Assembly (NCBI RefSeq): GCF_002083135.2
Contig: NZ_NBTM02000001.1
Span: 1,860,001 to 1,924,000 of the forward strand
DNA length: 64,000 bases
From: Aerococcus viridans
GTDB taxonomy: Bacteria; Bacillota; Bacilli; Lactobacillales; Aerococcaceae
Reading direction: 5' to 3'
Shown here: piece after piece, positions 48,857 through 58,200 of the stretch
Position numbering within the stretch: the first letter of the stretch is position 1
How the letters are laid out: the number at the start of each line of letters is the position of its first letter
Notes under the pieces: model-generated
Seen by the model: the letters and a program-made list of their open reading frames with translations, nothing else
Databases searched by the model: none
What the model was told of the DNA's origin: nothing
Position numbers and translations under genes: made by a program

Positions 48857-48890
48857 GAAAAGCAGTGAAATGCACAAACCATCCCACTGC
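48857..48890 (-). terminator. intra-operon hairpin between fabK and fabD
   Basis: GCAGTGGGATG pairs with CATTTCACTGC (two G-U pairs) around GTTTGTG, and TTTTC follows on the minus strand. It resembles a leaky terminator and may lower expression of the distal genes relative to acpP-fabK. Confidence 0.55.
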
Positions 48891-48917
48891 TCACATATGT
48901 CAATTTAATTCTCAGCT

Positions 48918-49874
48918 TTAAAGCCATTCACTTGCTCGAGCAGCAATTGTTTGTTTACATTCCGTCATATATGATTGAATAATTTCTGAAACTGTTTCAC
49001 GTTTATCCACTAATCCGGCAATTTGGCCGGCCATAAATGAACCCGTGTCTAAATTCCCTTCAACAACAGCACGACGTAAAGCACCTGATCCAAGCGCTTC
49101 AAGTCTGTCCCAATCAGGATTAGCCTTACTTGCTTCTTCTTTTTCTACTTTAAGGTATTCTTTGGTCAATTTGTTCCGTAATACACGGACTGGATGGCCA
49201 GTAGATTCGCCAGTTAATACAGTATCAATATCCTTCGCCTTAATAATTCTTTCTTTAAAATTATCATGGGCATTTGATTCGTCTGCAACAACAAAACGTG
49301 TCCCTACTTGAATACCTACTGCACCTAACATAAATGCAGCTGCCATTCCACGACCGTCACCAATACCACCAGCCGCAATGACTGGGATATCCAAACATTT
49401 TGTAACTTGTGGTAATAAAGCCATGGTAGTTTGTCGACCCACGTGACCACCTGATTCCATCCCCTCAACAATTACGGCATGCACGCCTTCACGTTCCATC
49501 CGTTTTGCAAGTCCGACAGAAGCGACCACTGGAATGACTGAAATACCAGCTGCGTTGAATCTATCCATATATTTACCTGGGGATCCAGCACCAGTTGTAA
49601 TTGTCTTCACACCAGATTGACAAATGTAATCCACCACTTCCTCGACATGTTCATTCAACAACATGACATTTACAGCGAATGGTTTATCTGTTAATTGTTG
49701 CATCTTTTCAACCTTGGCTTGTACTAAGTCTACAGGATCATGTCCAGTACCAATTACACCAAGTCCCCCAGCATTGGAAACTGCTGATGCTAAATCCGCA
49801 TCGGCAACCCAAGCCATAGCACCTTGGATAATTGGGTATTCAACACCTATGCGTTCCCAAAAATCTGTTTTCAC
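48918..49874 (-). CDS. fabK: FMN-dependent enoyl-ACP reductase FabK
   Basis: Flavoprotein that reduces enoyl-ACP, replacing FabI in many Lactobacillales and giving triclosan insensitivity. YPIIQGAMAWVADADLASAVSNAGG opens it, with EGMESGGHVG and AAGGIGDGRGMAAAFMLGA for FMN binding. 318 residues. The start is a GTG with AGGAAG upstream. Second gene of the operon after acpP. Confidence 0.95.
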   Translation of the reverse strand: MKTDFWERIGVEYPIIQGAMAWVADADLASAVSNAGGLGVIGTGHDPVDLVQAKVEKMQQLTDKPFAVNVMLLNEHVEEVVDYICQSGVKTITTGAGSPGKYMDRFNAAGISVIPVVASVGLAKRMEREGVHAVIVEGMESGGHVGRQTTMALLPQVTKCLDIPVIAAGGIGDGRGMAAAFMLGAVGIQVGTRFVVADESNAHDNFKERIIKAKDIDTVLTGESTGHPVRVLRNKLTKEYLKVEKEEASKANPDWDRLEALGSGALRRAVVEGNLDTGSFMAGQIAGLVDKRETVSEIIQSYMTECKQTIAARASEWL

Positions 49875-49919
49875 TAAAGGACTACTTCCTCTCTTAATCG
49901 ACTAGTTTGTAGGCAGAAA

Positions 49920-50144
49920 TTATTTGTTTGCTTCTACGTAGTCAACTAAATCTTGAACAGTGTTAATTTTTTCTTCATCTTCAATTTCGATATCGAATTC
50001 GTCTTCGATGTCATTAATGATTTGAAATAAGTCTAAAGAGTCAGCGTCAATATCTTCACGAATATTTGTAGTTGCTTTCACTTCACCAGCTTCTAAGTCT
50101 AATTGTTCAGTGATTAATTCTTGGATTTTTTCAAAAGTTGTCAT
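49920..50144 (-). CDS. acpP: acyl carrier protein
   Basis: Carries growing acyl chains on 4'-phosphopantetheine. Starting at the ATG at 50144 (GGAGGAATATAAAATA upstream) it has 74 residues, very acidic, with the attachment Ser36 in DADSLDLFQ. An in-frame extension upstream to 50177 contains no better ribosome-binding site. First gene of the fatty-acid operon. Confidence 0.94.
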   Translation of the reverse strand: MTTFEKIQELITEQLDLEAGEVKATTNIREDIDADSLDLFQIINDIEDEFDIEIEDEEKINTVQDLVDYVEANK

Positions 50145-50269
50145 TATTTTATATTCCTCCATAATTTGCGTAATCATATATTAGGTCGCCTATCCCTATA
50201 AAAAGGATATCGATTTATAAATACGATAAAGTTTAATTTTGTTTGACATGTAATAAAGTCAATAACAAG

Positions 50270-50317
50270 ATATTAGATTATGCATATAACTTTGTCAACT
50301 AGTTATCAAAACTAGTT
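50270..50317 (-). promoter_or_regulatory. fatty-acid operon promoter and possible operator
   Basis: On the minus strand TTGACA (complement of 50293-50298) and TAATAT (complement of 50270-50275) are 17 bases apart, an excellent promoter. Two exact palindromes AACTAGTT (50297-50304 and 50310-50317) abut the -35, separated by ATCAA. Firmicutes of this group control fab genes through FabT, whose sites are TTTGA-type inverted repeats; TTTTGATAA at this place is a partial fit only. Confidence 0.65.
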
Positions 50318-50411
50318 TTATCATTTTTAAAAAACAAATTATTTGTAAGCGCTATAAAATGAGCGTTAATGCCTTTAAGTTTATAGCAGGTGCGTAAAAA
50401 CTTGTTTTTTT

Positions 50412-50582
50412 GTGAAACAAAAATTGTATTCGGACTATTTGTTTAGTGATTTGATGGAAGTCGGATGGGTACTTGCCCCTGACAAACAAACCGGAATGTC
50501 TTTCCTATCATCAGCTCTAAAAATATTGCCATCTTTAAAAGACAGGAAGAAAGAAGAGTTTGTCACGCAAAAGTCTAAGTAA
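50412..50582 (+). CDS. small unrecognised ORF (56 aa)
   Basis: A GTG at 50412 opens a 56-codon frame whose later part reads DLMEVGWVLAPDKQTGMSFL and ends with KKEEFVTQKSK. An in-frame ATG occurs at codon 15. The ribosome-binding site is weak, but a strong hairpin follows 28 bases past the stop. It lies in an otherwise empty 830-base gap on the opposite strand to its neighbours. It may be a small protein or a gene remnant; I do not recognise it. Confidence 0.3.
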   Translation: MKQKLYSDYLFSDLMEVGWVLAPDKQTGMSFLSSALKILPSLKDRKKEEFVTQKSK

Positions 50583-50610
50583 CTTCTTTAGTAAAGTACT
50601 AAATACGCAA

Positions 50611-50650
50611 AAAAGCCCTAAGACAAGAAAATGTTTGTCTTAGAGCTTTT
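50611..50650 (+). terminator. strong hairpin terminator
   Basis: A 16-bp stem with one mismatch pairs 50611-50626 with 50635-50650 (AAAAGC...GACAA with TTGTC...GCTTTT). It could terminate the small plus-strand ORF or leftward transcripts. The rest of 50651-50950 shows no convincing gene. Confidence 0.7.
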
Positions 50651-50951
50651 AAAACTTCTGCTGTGTTTCAATATTCTCTAGTATATTACTGGTTGTTTTC
50701 AAGGCCATCATCTAGCATTGTTTAGGTAACAAACAAATTACCTATTGCCTCAAAGGCAAAATGGAGGACATGCTGTACTAGAATGATCATCACAACAAAT
50801 TTGATTTGCGGATTTTTTGCTAAAAAATCTGGGTGGTAATAGATAACCAATACAGATATACGATATAAAAGCAGTGATATACCCTATCATATCCATATAC
50901 GCTAAAAAGTTTGAGATACCCATGAAAACAAGGAGAATGAGATGGTCATTG

Positions 50952-50980
50952 AAAAAAAAAAGCGAGATTTTCATCTCGAC
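50952..50980 (-). terminator. terminator of the DUF2187-like gene
   Basis: CGAGAT pairs with ATCTCG around GAAA on the minus strand, followed by ten T. It lies about 30 bases past the stop at 51010. Confidence 0.8.
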
Positions 50981-51009
50981 TTTTATTTATGACTATTCAT
51001 ACGTGCATG

Positions 51010-51354
51010 TTAGCTAGAAGGCACTTTAACATACTCATCGATATCTTTAAAATTGACAATTGTTTTTGATTCGCAAATTTCTCGCACCTCTTCATCAGAA
51101 TAATCCCAATAAATTTTAACAACTGCTGAGTTTGTTAATAATTTTTCAATTCTTCCTACCATGTTGCGTTCACGGAAGGTGAAGCGTATTTCGTCTCCTA
51201 TATCTGGTCGTACAGACTCTTTTACAGTATTAATAACTTCTACTGCCTCATCGTAGGGTAAATCTAGTAATGATGCAATTCTCGACTTACTTGTACCACG
51301 ACGTAATTCAGTTCCGACTAGTTCTTGCATTTCATCTGTGACTTTAATACTCAT
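51010..51354 (-). CDS. DUF2187-like protein with helical N-terminus
   Basis: 114 residues. The C-terminal half (GDEIRFTFRERNMVGRIEKL, SAVVKI, IVNFKDIDEY) has the strand pattern and GDxI...G...VVNxK layout of DUF2187/YkvS-like small beta-barrel proteins. The N-terminal half (VGTELRRGTSKSRIASLLDL) reads like a helix-turn-helix, so nucleic-acid binding is plausible. Function unknown. AGGAGGCTATAT precedes the ATG. Monocistronic with its own terminator. Confidence 0.7.
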   Translation of the reverse strand: MSIKVTDEMQELVGTELRRGTSKSRIASLLDLPYDEAVEVINTVKESVRPDIGDEIRFTFRERNMVGRIEKLLTNSAVVKIYWDYSDEEVREICESKTIVNFKDIDEYVKVPSS

Positions 51355-51450
51355 ATATAGCCTCCTAGTTAACCATGCGCCTTCTAATTACCATTGTACC
51401 ATATTTTGTATTTTAATAATAATTTAAAGACTTGACCCTTGAAAATCGCA

Positions 51451-52115
51451 TTATATCTGGTTTTTTTCTAGGTAAAAGTGCTTTTTGGCCTCGGGCCAGG
51501 TTAAGTTAGACAAGTCACTCTCATGGTTTTTTAAGAAATTTTCCACCCAAGTTTGGTTGGTTTTCGCATAATCACGCAAAATCCAACCCATCCCCTTATT
51601 GATGAAATAGTATCTGTTTGCCCCTTCATCCCCAGTTGATGGATCATTGAAGTCCGCTTCAACCAGACATTGTCAGATAAGCTCCACGCCGCCATTTCCG
51701 ACTTCAAATCAGGATTCTTATGGACTAAATAACCGATTGTTTTAACCAAGGCATCCACCGAATCCCACCACGATTTTTGGACAATCAATGTTTTTAATCT
51801 GGGTAAATCATCCGGCTGCAAATATTTCTTCATTTCTTTCAAATAATCACAAACAATATATTGAAATTCTCTTTCGGAAAATGACCAAAATTCGTCAACA
51901 AAAGCCCAGTCAATGATTGCTTGATTAGGATTTTCCATGAAGCGCAACTTTGCTTCTGCTTTCGCTTCCTTTAGGTAGGGTTTAAAAATATCCCGGCGCG
52001 TTTGGCTTTTGATACCAAGAAATGGAAACTGGTTACGTTGGTACTTGGCCATCGGTTCAGCATCATCGCTTGCATGATCATACATTTCTTCAATTAAGTA
52101 CTGCCAATTCACCAT
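51451..52115 (-). pseudogene. DNA alkylation repair protein (AlkD-like), frameshifted
   Basis: HEAT-repeat DNA glycosylase family that removes alkylated purines. The first about 168 codons read well (FPFLGIKSQTRRDIFKPYLK, FSEREFQYIVCDYL, SWWDSVDALVKTIGYLV, LSDNVWLKRTSMIHQL). After KGQTD the frame shifts. The expected end, YYFINKGMGWILRDYAKTN and onward, continues in another frame to a TAA at 51451-51453. About 18 residues normally found between these two parts seem to be missing, so a small deletion not divisible by three is likely. The in-frame product would be 194 residues with an unrelated tail. Confidence 0.8.
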
Positions 52116-52125
52116 CGAATTCTCC

Positions 52126-53073
52126 CTATTGAATTTCCGCTAACAAGCTCACCAATTGGTCTTTAAATCCTTGGCTAGAAATCCTCTCTGCAACTCGGCA
52201 ATTCGGCGCACGTTTGAATTCCTCTTCCCAGTCGACAATGTTGTAGCCACGGGCAAATTGACCTTGTGTTTCAACATCCACGTAATATTCAGTCGCTTGA
52301 AGCATCAATTCTGGTACCGCAGCAACTGCAACCAATAATGAGTCTGTACAAGTAATCCCGTCGATTCCTCGTTTTGCCAGTTCAAACTCACGGACAAACA
52401 TATTGATATCCAAAAAGAATTTCGATCCCTTAGTGTTCAAAGCTTGAATTTCTTCGATATCTTCCTCGTACATAACACCAAAGTCTAATGAAACATCCCA
52501 AGTCACCATGGTTTTTGCTGTCGACGCATTTAAAACGATTCTAGCCGCCTCAGGGTCCACATAGAAGTTATATTCAGCCGAGACATTCATATTTCCTAAG
52601 CGGTTGTTTACCCCACCCATAATCCAAATATGCTTGATATCCGCTGCAATCTCTGGTGCCTTCTTAATAGCCATCGCGATATTGGTTAATGGCGCTAAAG
52701 CTAGTATTTCAATTTCCCCTGGATTTGCTTTAATAGTATCAATAATAAAGTCTACGGCATGGTCATTTTCCGGTTCTTGTTTAGGTTTTGGAAAAACAGC
52801 ATCCCCCATACCATTACCACCTTGAATTTCTTCAACCGTATCGTGTTTCGCGTTAGGTAGGGCAATCATTGGACTTTGGTAACCCTTATAAACAGGGACC
52901 TTGTAACCAGGATTATAGGTTTCAATAGTGGTCAAGGCATTCTCAACCTCTTGGTCAAAAGCTACATTTCCAGCAACAATTGTCACACCTTCAACCTTAA
53001 AATACTTTAAAGCCATCAAAATCGCTGTTGTATCGTCCCCAGCAGTATCTGAATCAATAATTACTCTTCTCAT
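52126..53073 (-). CDS. inosine/uridine-preferring nucleoside hydrolase
   Basis: Hydrolyses ribonucleosides to base and ribose. The calcium-binding N-terminal motif DSDTAGDDTTAI stands at residues 7-18. Further signatures are LALAPLTNIAMAIKKAPE, WIMGGV, SAEYNFYVDPEAA and the C-terminal CTDSLLVAVAAV. 315 residues, normal. AGGAGGTTTACGG precedes the ATG. Substrate preference (purine or pyrimidine) cannot be read here. Upstream is the boundary to accessory DNA. Confidence 0.93.
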   Translation of the reverse strand: MRRVIIDSDTAGDDTTAILMALKYFKVEGVTIVAGNVAFDQEVENALTTIETYNPGYKVPVYKGYQSPMIALPNAKHDTVEEIQGGNGMGDAVFPKPKQEPENDHAVDFIIDTIKANPGEIEILALAPLTNIAMAIKKAPEIAADIKHIWIMGGVNNRLGNMNVSAEYNFYVDPEAARIVLNASTAKTMVTWDVSLDFGVMYEEDIEEIQALNTKGSKFFLDINMFVREFELAKRGIDGITCTDSLLVAVAAVPELMLQATEYYVDVETQGQFARGYNIVDWEEEFKRAPNCRVAERISSQGFKDQLVSLLAEIQ

Positions 53074-53202
53074 CCGTAAACCTCCTAATATATTTCACTT
53101 CTCTATCTCAAATTATAGCCTATATGATGAGATGAAGATAACTCTAATTGAAAAATTAGCTCAATTTAGCATTATATATGATGCATCAATTTACTATATA
53201 AA

Positions 53203-53232
53203 GAAAAAAGCCCTCAAATGAGAATTTGAGGA
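53203..53232 (-). terminator. terminator facing left, orphaned by the IS
   Basis: CCTCAAAT (53212-53219) pairs with ATTTGAGG (53224-53231); on the minus strand GCTTTTTTC follows. No minus-strand gene lies immediately to its right except the IS and, beyond it, the YobI-like gene, whose end at 55202 is only 29 bases from the IS. It may be that operon's original terminator. The remaining sequence to 53363 holds only a weak GGGG/CCCC hairpin. Confidence 0.65.
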
Positions 53233-53492
53233 CTTCCTTGATATATTGATGGAGTTGAGGGGGCTCATCTGAACCCCTTCACATCAACGTTTATAGTTAT
53301 ATAGTAATGGTTTATACTAAATTTTCACGCATACGCCTATGTTTTATGATTGTAAGTTTTACTGGTTCTATAATAAATAGTGTTGGTGAGAATTCATATT
53401 GAATCTCATTGACACTATTTTTGTGTACGCAAAAAGGACATGATATCCTTAATGCGTGTAAACCACTACGAATACAGAAAGAAGGGAAAATC

Positions 53493-54833
53493 ATGTCCCA
53501 TACATCTATTATAAAACAACTTTGCGGTATTTACGACAATAATATTGATATTACAATACCAAAATCTATGCATCTGTTGCCACTTGAAAAGTATCATGAA
53601 ATAAATCATTTCGTTTTACATGGGGTTCTTACGTACAAGCCTAAGGCTTGTATGCACTGTGGTGTAAAGAATACTGGTAATCGAGATATCATCAAACATG
53701 GCTTTAAACCAGCTATCATTCGATTACCGAACACAGCTACTAATCCTGTTTTACTTAAATTACAGAAGCAACGCTTTTATTGTAAACATTGTGCACAAAC
53801 TTTTATCGCTGAAACACCATTAGTTGAAAAATTTTGCTGTATTTCTAAAACCATTAAAAGTCAAATTAGCTCCGAATTGGTTGAAACGCAATCTATGCGG
53901 TTAATCGCTAAACGTTATCATGTCTCTTCTCCAACAGTGGCCAGAACTTTAATGAAAGCAAGTATGGGACTATCACCTAAGGGAAATTATCTCCCGAATC
54001 ACCTCGGTGTAGATGAGTTTAAATCGACTAATCGTGTAGCCAATGCGATGAGTGCTGTCCTTGTGGACACGCATAATAGAAGGCTAATTGATATTGTCGT
54101 TGATAGAAAACAAGCGTCGCTCATCGATTACTTTTCTTCTTTTACCTGGACTGCTCGAAGCAGCGTGAAGACAGTTTCGATTGATTTATATACACCTTAT
54201 CTAGAGGTCATCCGCACATGTTTCCCTAATGCGAAGATTGTCGTTGATCGATTCCATATAGTAAAGCTGTTGAATGAAACAATCAATTCTATTCGTATTA
54301 AAGTGATGAATGCTATCAAAACAAGCCGTCCATCGGACTACAATAAACTCAAAAAACAATGGAAATTGTTGTTAAAGAACGCTGAAGATTTAAATTTCAC
54401 GGATACACATTATGTTCGTCAATTTGGTGAAGCGATATCAGAACAACGTATTGTTGATTATCTTTTGAGTATCTCACACGAACTTTTAGTTACTTATACC
54501 CTGATGAATGAACTAAAATATGCCATTTCAACTCATGATATCAATATTTTCAATGAAATCCTACGTGGGACTAAGAACCAAACTTTGCCAAGTCGTACGA
54601 GAAGAACTATCAGAACATTAGCCAAATTCTTGCCTTATATACATAACGCTTTAAAATATACTGTATCAAATGGTCCTACCGAAGGTATTAATAATAAAAT
54701 TAAATTAATTAAACGAACAGGTTTTGGATATTCGAACTTCCATCATTTACGTGCAAGAATTTTAGTCCAATTCAAATTAAATTACAAACCATCCAATCCT
54801 AAACCTTATACATTTGATGGGATGGCAAGCTAA
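53493..54833 (+). CDS. ISL3-family transposase
   Basis: 446 residues from the ATG at 53493, preceded by AGAAAGAAGGG; an in-frame codon at 53409 lies further up and lacks a ribosome-binding site. N-terminal zinc-finger elements (CMHCGVKN and FYCKHCAQTF) are followed by a helix-turn-helix (MRLIAKRYHVSSPTVARTL). The DDE catalytic core carries GVDEFK, VDRFHIVKLLN and, near the end, SNGPTEGINNKIKLIKRTGFGY, the hallmarks of the ISL3 group. The frame is intact, so the element may be active. Confidence 0.94.
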   Translation: MSHTSIIKQLCGIYDNNIDITIPKSMHLLPLEKYHEINHFVLHGVLTYKPKACMHCGVKNTGNRDIIKHGFKPAIIRLPNTATNPVLLKLQKQRFYCKHCAQTFIAETPLVEKFCCISKTIKSQISSELVETQSMRLIAKRYHVSSPTVARTLMKASMGLSPKGNYLPNHLGVDEFKSTNRVANAMSAVLVDTHNRRLIDIVVDRKQASLIDYFSSFTWTARSSVKTVSIDLYTPYLEVIRTCFPNAKIVVDRFHIVKLLNETINSIRIKVMNAIKTSRPSDYNKLKKQWKLLLKNAEDLNFTDTHYVRQFGEAISEQRIVDYLLSISHELLVTYTLMNELKYAISTHDINIFNEILRGTKNQTLPSRTRRTIRTLAKFLPYIHNALKYTVSNGPTEGINNKIKLIKRTGFGYSNFHHLRARILVQFKLNYKPSNPKPYTFDGMAS

Positions 54834-54873
54834 CCCAGGGATAGTGGTATATTTTTGAATAAAGAGGACTGAA

Positions 54874-54982
54874 AGTGTACGTCCTTAGCCGTGAACAAGC
54901 ATGAAATCGAGACTAAGGCTCGATTTCAAAGCAGAGAGACCTTGGCTCTCGCTGGTGCCACGGCTTTTAAGGAACGTACACT
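54874..54982. other. three-way-junction palindrome inside the IS
   Basis: An outer stem pairs 54874-54893 with 54959-54982 (AGTGTACGT, CCTTA and GCCGTG with their complements, a few extra bases on one side). It encloses two hairpins: 54903-54911 with 54919-54927 (GAAATCGAG, 7-base loop) and 54930-54938 with 54946-54953 (AGC-GAGAG with CTCTCGCT, 7-base loop). The whole folds into a cloverleaf-like shape of 109 bases. It is not needed for a transposase gene and not protein coding. It may be a structured RNA, a nested mobile structure or a folding signal. Confidence 0.7.
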
Positions 54983-55201
54983 GAAGGACAAAACACCATT
55001 TGTTAGAAATGTTATCCCATTGGTCACTTCCCTTGCCTAAAGGCAAGAAAAAAGCCAAACACATCACAGCGTGCATGGCATTTAACTTTATTGATTTCTT
55101 AATTATTATTAAAAACTAAAAAACGTATTCGTGTGCTTTAAAATTATTTACCAACACTATTTGTAAAAGAACCGTTTTACTAGATAATATATTTATATAC
55201 T

Positions 55202-58200
55202 TCAATAAGATGTAGATTTTAAGTGGTGTAACTCTTCAAATTTAGTCGGTCTAAAATTTAATCTATTATCTTTCCCAATAGTCACTACTTCAGTTTTTTC
55301 TAATGTTCGTGCTACTCTATCCTCAGCTTCATTTTCAACTTTAGGTCTACCGTTTTCAAATACTTTGGATATTCTACTGATAGATCCTATTGATTTTATC
55401 CACTCTTTCCATTTATACATATGAGTTCTGTCTTCTATAATTTTTTTTAGAAGCTCAATTTTTAATGTCTCTTTTAAATTCTCATCTCTTATTAGTTTAT
55501 CAAGAAACTCTTCAGACATTTTATTAGATATTAGCTCACTCCACGCATTTGACTCTAAATTAATTTTAGAAATAATTTCTTCCCATAAATCAAACTCTTT
55601 AAAACCCTCTATTATTTTTTGATAATCTGAGGGTAAGAAATAATTTTCTAGTACATGTTTTCTTACTTGATTACCAGCATTATTTATCTTAAAGAGGGAA
55701 ATTTTCTTATCATATTGATCTATAAGTTTTATACTATCACTATCTTCTAAAACATTCATGTTTAGTACATTCTCAACTACGACTTCAGATAATTCCTCAA
55801 AAATGTCACTATCCATAATTAATAATAAAGCTTCTTCAGAAGCAATTTCTTTACTTAAAACCGCAAAGTATTTAACAATTAAATTATCGTCATTTGTATC
55901 AAGTAATGTTACTAAATTCTGCTTGTTAAATTTAATTAAGTTATTTGATAAAAGAATCATATATTTCTCTAAGTTTAAATCAGAGTTAATTAATTCAATT
56001 TGGCTACTGACCTCTTCAGAAATTGATTTAAATAGATTAATTTCAGTTTCTACACAATTCAAAAGGTCTTTATACATCTCTTGGCTCAAAGAAAATTCTA
56101 CTTCATAATTATCATTTATAAAGTTTATTATAGGAGAGACCTCTCCACATCTTTCATAGTAATTATTAAGATTATTTTGATTGTAGTTGACCAAATTATT
56201 GTTAAACAATTCAATTAACAACTTGTCATCTTCAACATAATTTATGTCACTAATGATAGATCTTTCAATACCTATAAATTTTCTTTTAGTTTCTGTTTCC
56301 AAGTCCGAATTTAGAATGCTTTTAAATACTTTTTCTCCAGAAAAAGCATAAACATCACTATTCTTTATTTTTACTATATACTCATTAATTAACTCATCTA
56401 AATTTTCCTCTACATATTTTTTTAATTCAAATAATGATTTGCTATCTAAATATTTAAAAAACCTACTTAAAATATCACTTTTTGATTTGTTAGTCGTAAT
56501 TCCAGATCTATAGATTATATTTATTACATTTTCTAAATTAATAGCAATTAGTCGTTTTTTAATTAAAATTTTAGTGATATTTGAAGATATCTCTAAATCG
56601 GAAACATCATTAAATTTAATCTTTATTCTATCTAATCCCTCTAATATTGCTTCTTTATCTTCAAAAAAATCCAACTCCATTATCTTACTATTATTTGCCA
56701 TATATTTATTAAAATCTGTATTTGATTCAATGTTTTTATACTCACATGCAATTCCTGCAAATTTTAATTTAAGATCAGATGATATAGAACCTGCATTAAA
56801 GACCTCATAAAAACTATTAAACCCTATCTTTAATAATATATCTACTAAATTTTTAAGCTTGTCATAATCATAACCATTTATATATTCAATTGCTTCAATA
56901 TCGTTTGTTGATACAATAACGCTAAAAATATCTATTATTTCTTTTCCTTTTTGTTTTTCAATTAATTCATCCATTAGGTCATAATTTACGATATCTTTCC
57001 TTAGGTAGTCTTTTTCTTCAAAATATTCTGTCACAGTTTCAGGGTTATTTAGTTTGAAATCATTTTTAATCTCTTTACCCGACAGTACTCTATTAATAAA
57101 TGTATTATCATTTTTCCCCAAAGAACCTTTGTGAAAATATCCTTTGTATCTCCAATAATTTTCATCAACTAGTCCTGATAATAATAAGAATCTTATCAAG
57201 GAATAATAATGATTATTTATAACTTGTTTATACTCTTCTTTGCTCTCATAAAAATACTTGCTTAATCCTTCTTCATTTAATTCAGAAAGAAGTTCACTTG
57301 TTTTAGCAGTATGCCTTCTACCTAGTTCTTCATTTAGTTTATCTATTTCATTATCTAAACTTTTTATCTTAAGATCTAGATTTTCATAATTAATTTGCTC
57401 TAATCTCTCTTTCAGACTAGAATCTCTTTTTCCTAACTCTTCTATAAAGGTATTAAATGTATAATTTTTACCAGTACTACCATAATATATAAGTCTACTT
57501 GCTTCTTTATTCCGATACCAATTATACATCAACTTTCCAGTTGACTCATTGACATTAAAATTGTAACCTTTTGGAATATTAACAGATAAAAAATCCGAAA
57601 CTCTAGTTATTAACTGATTTTTTAGCTCCTCGCGTTCTGTTATTTTTTCTTTGAATGATTCTTCATATTTAACGATTAAAGTATCTCTTTTATTTAAAAC
57701 TTCATATAAATATCCTTTATCGTATTCTAAATCTTCAAATTCCTTTGGGAATACATTTTTTAGTACTATTAAGGCAAAAAGCTCATTAGCGTAAACATCT
57801 GTTTCTATACTTTTTGAATAGATTTCGTATTCATTTCTAATAGAATATAAAAGCCTCATATCATCAATATATATTGATATTTGTTCTAATATTTTAGGAT
57901 TTAATTTTAATTTATCATCTTCAATATCAGAAAAAATTTCTAATACTTTCCCTCGGGAATTATAAGAAGTAACTGCTGGTATGATTGGAATCATCAAATC
58001 GAAAAATTTTGTTCGATCTTTTGATTCAAACAAATCATCTCTGATTACATAAATGAATCGTACAATTTCACTAGATTTAGCATTTACGAGACTATTAATT
58101 TCTCTAAGTCTAATAAATATAGATATATTTTTAAATCTATCTAAATCCTCAAAAATTATCGTATTCACATCAGATGCAAGAATTAGATACACAATTTCTT

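Larger units (their letters stand above)
53364..55173 (+). mobile_element. ISL3-family insertion sequence, complete
   Basis: A 1810-bp element with 24-bp terminal inverted repeats (53364-53387 and 55150-55173), identical at 21 of 24 positions; both start GGTTCT and end AATAGTGTTGGT reading inward. It is flanked by an exact 8-bp direct repeat GTTTTACT (53356-53363 and 55174-55181), the duplication length known for ISL3 elements. One transposase gene is inside. The last 340 bases before the right repeat are non-coding and contain the three-way-junction palindrome at 54874-54982. The intact repeats and duplication indicate a fairly recent insertion. Confidence 0.92.

Noticed and set aside
50750-50974. 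A 74-codon minus-strand frame with hydrophobic segments and a Cys-rich tail
   Set aside because: Its start codon lies inside the terminator hairpin of the DUF2187-like gene and no ribosome-binding site precedes any start; probably a chance frame.
54885-55076. A 63-codon minus-strand frame in the IS 3' region
   Set aside because: It overlaps the three-way-junction palindrome, has no ribosome-binding site and shows no protein-like motif.
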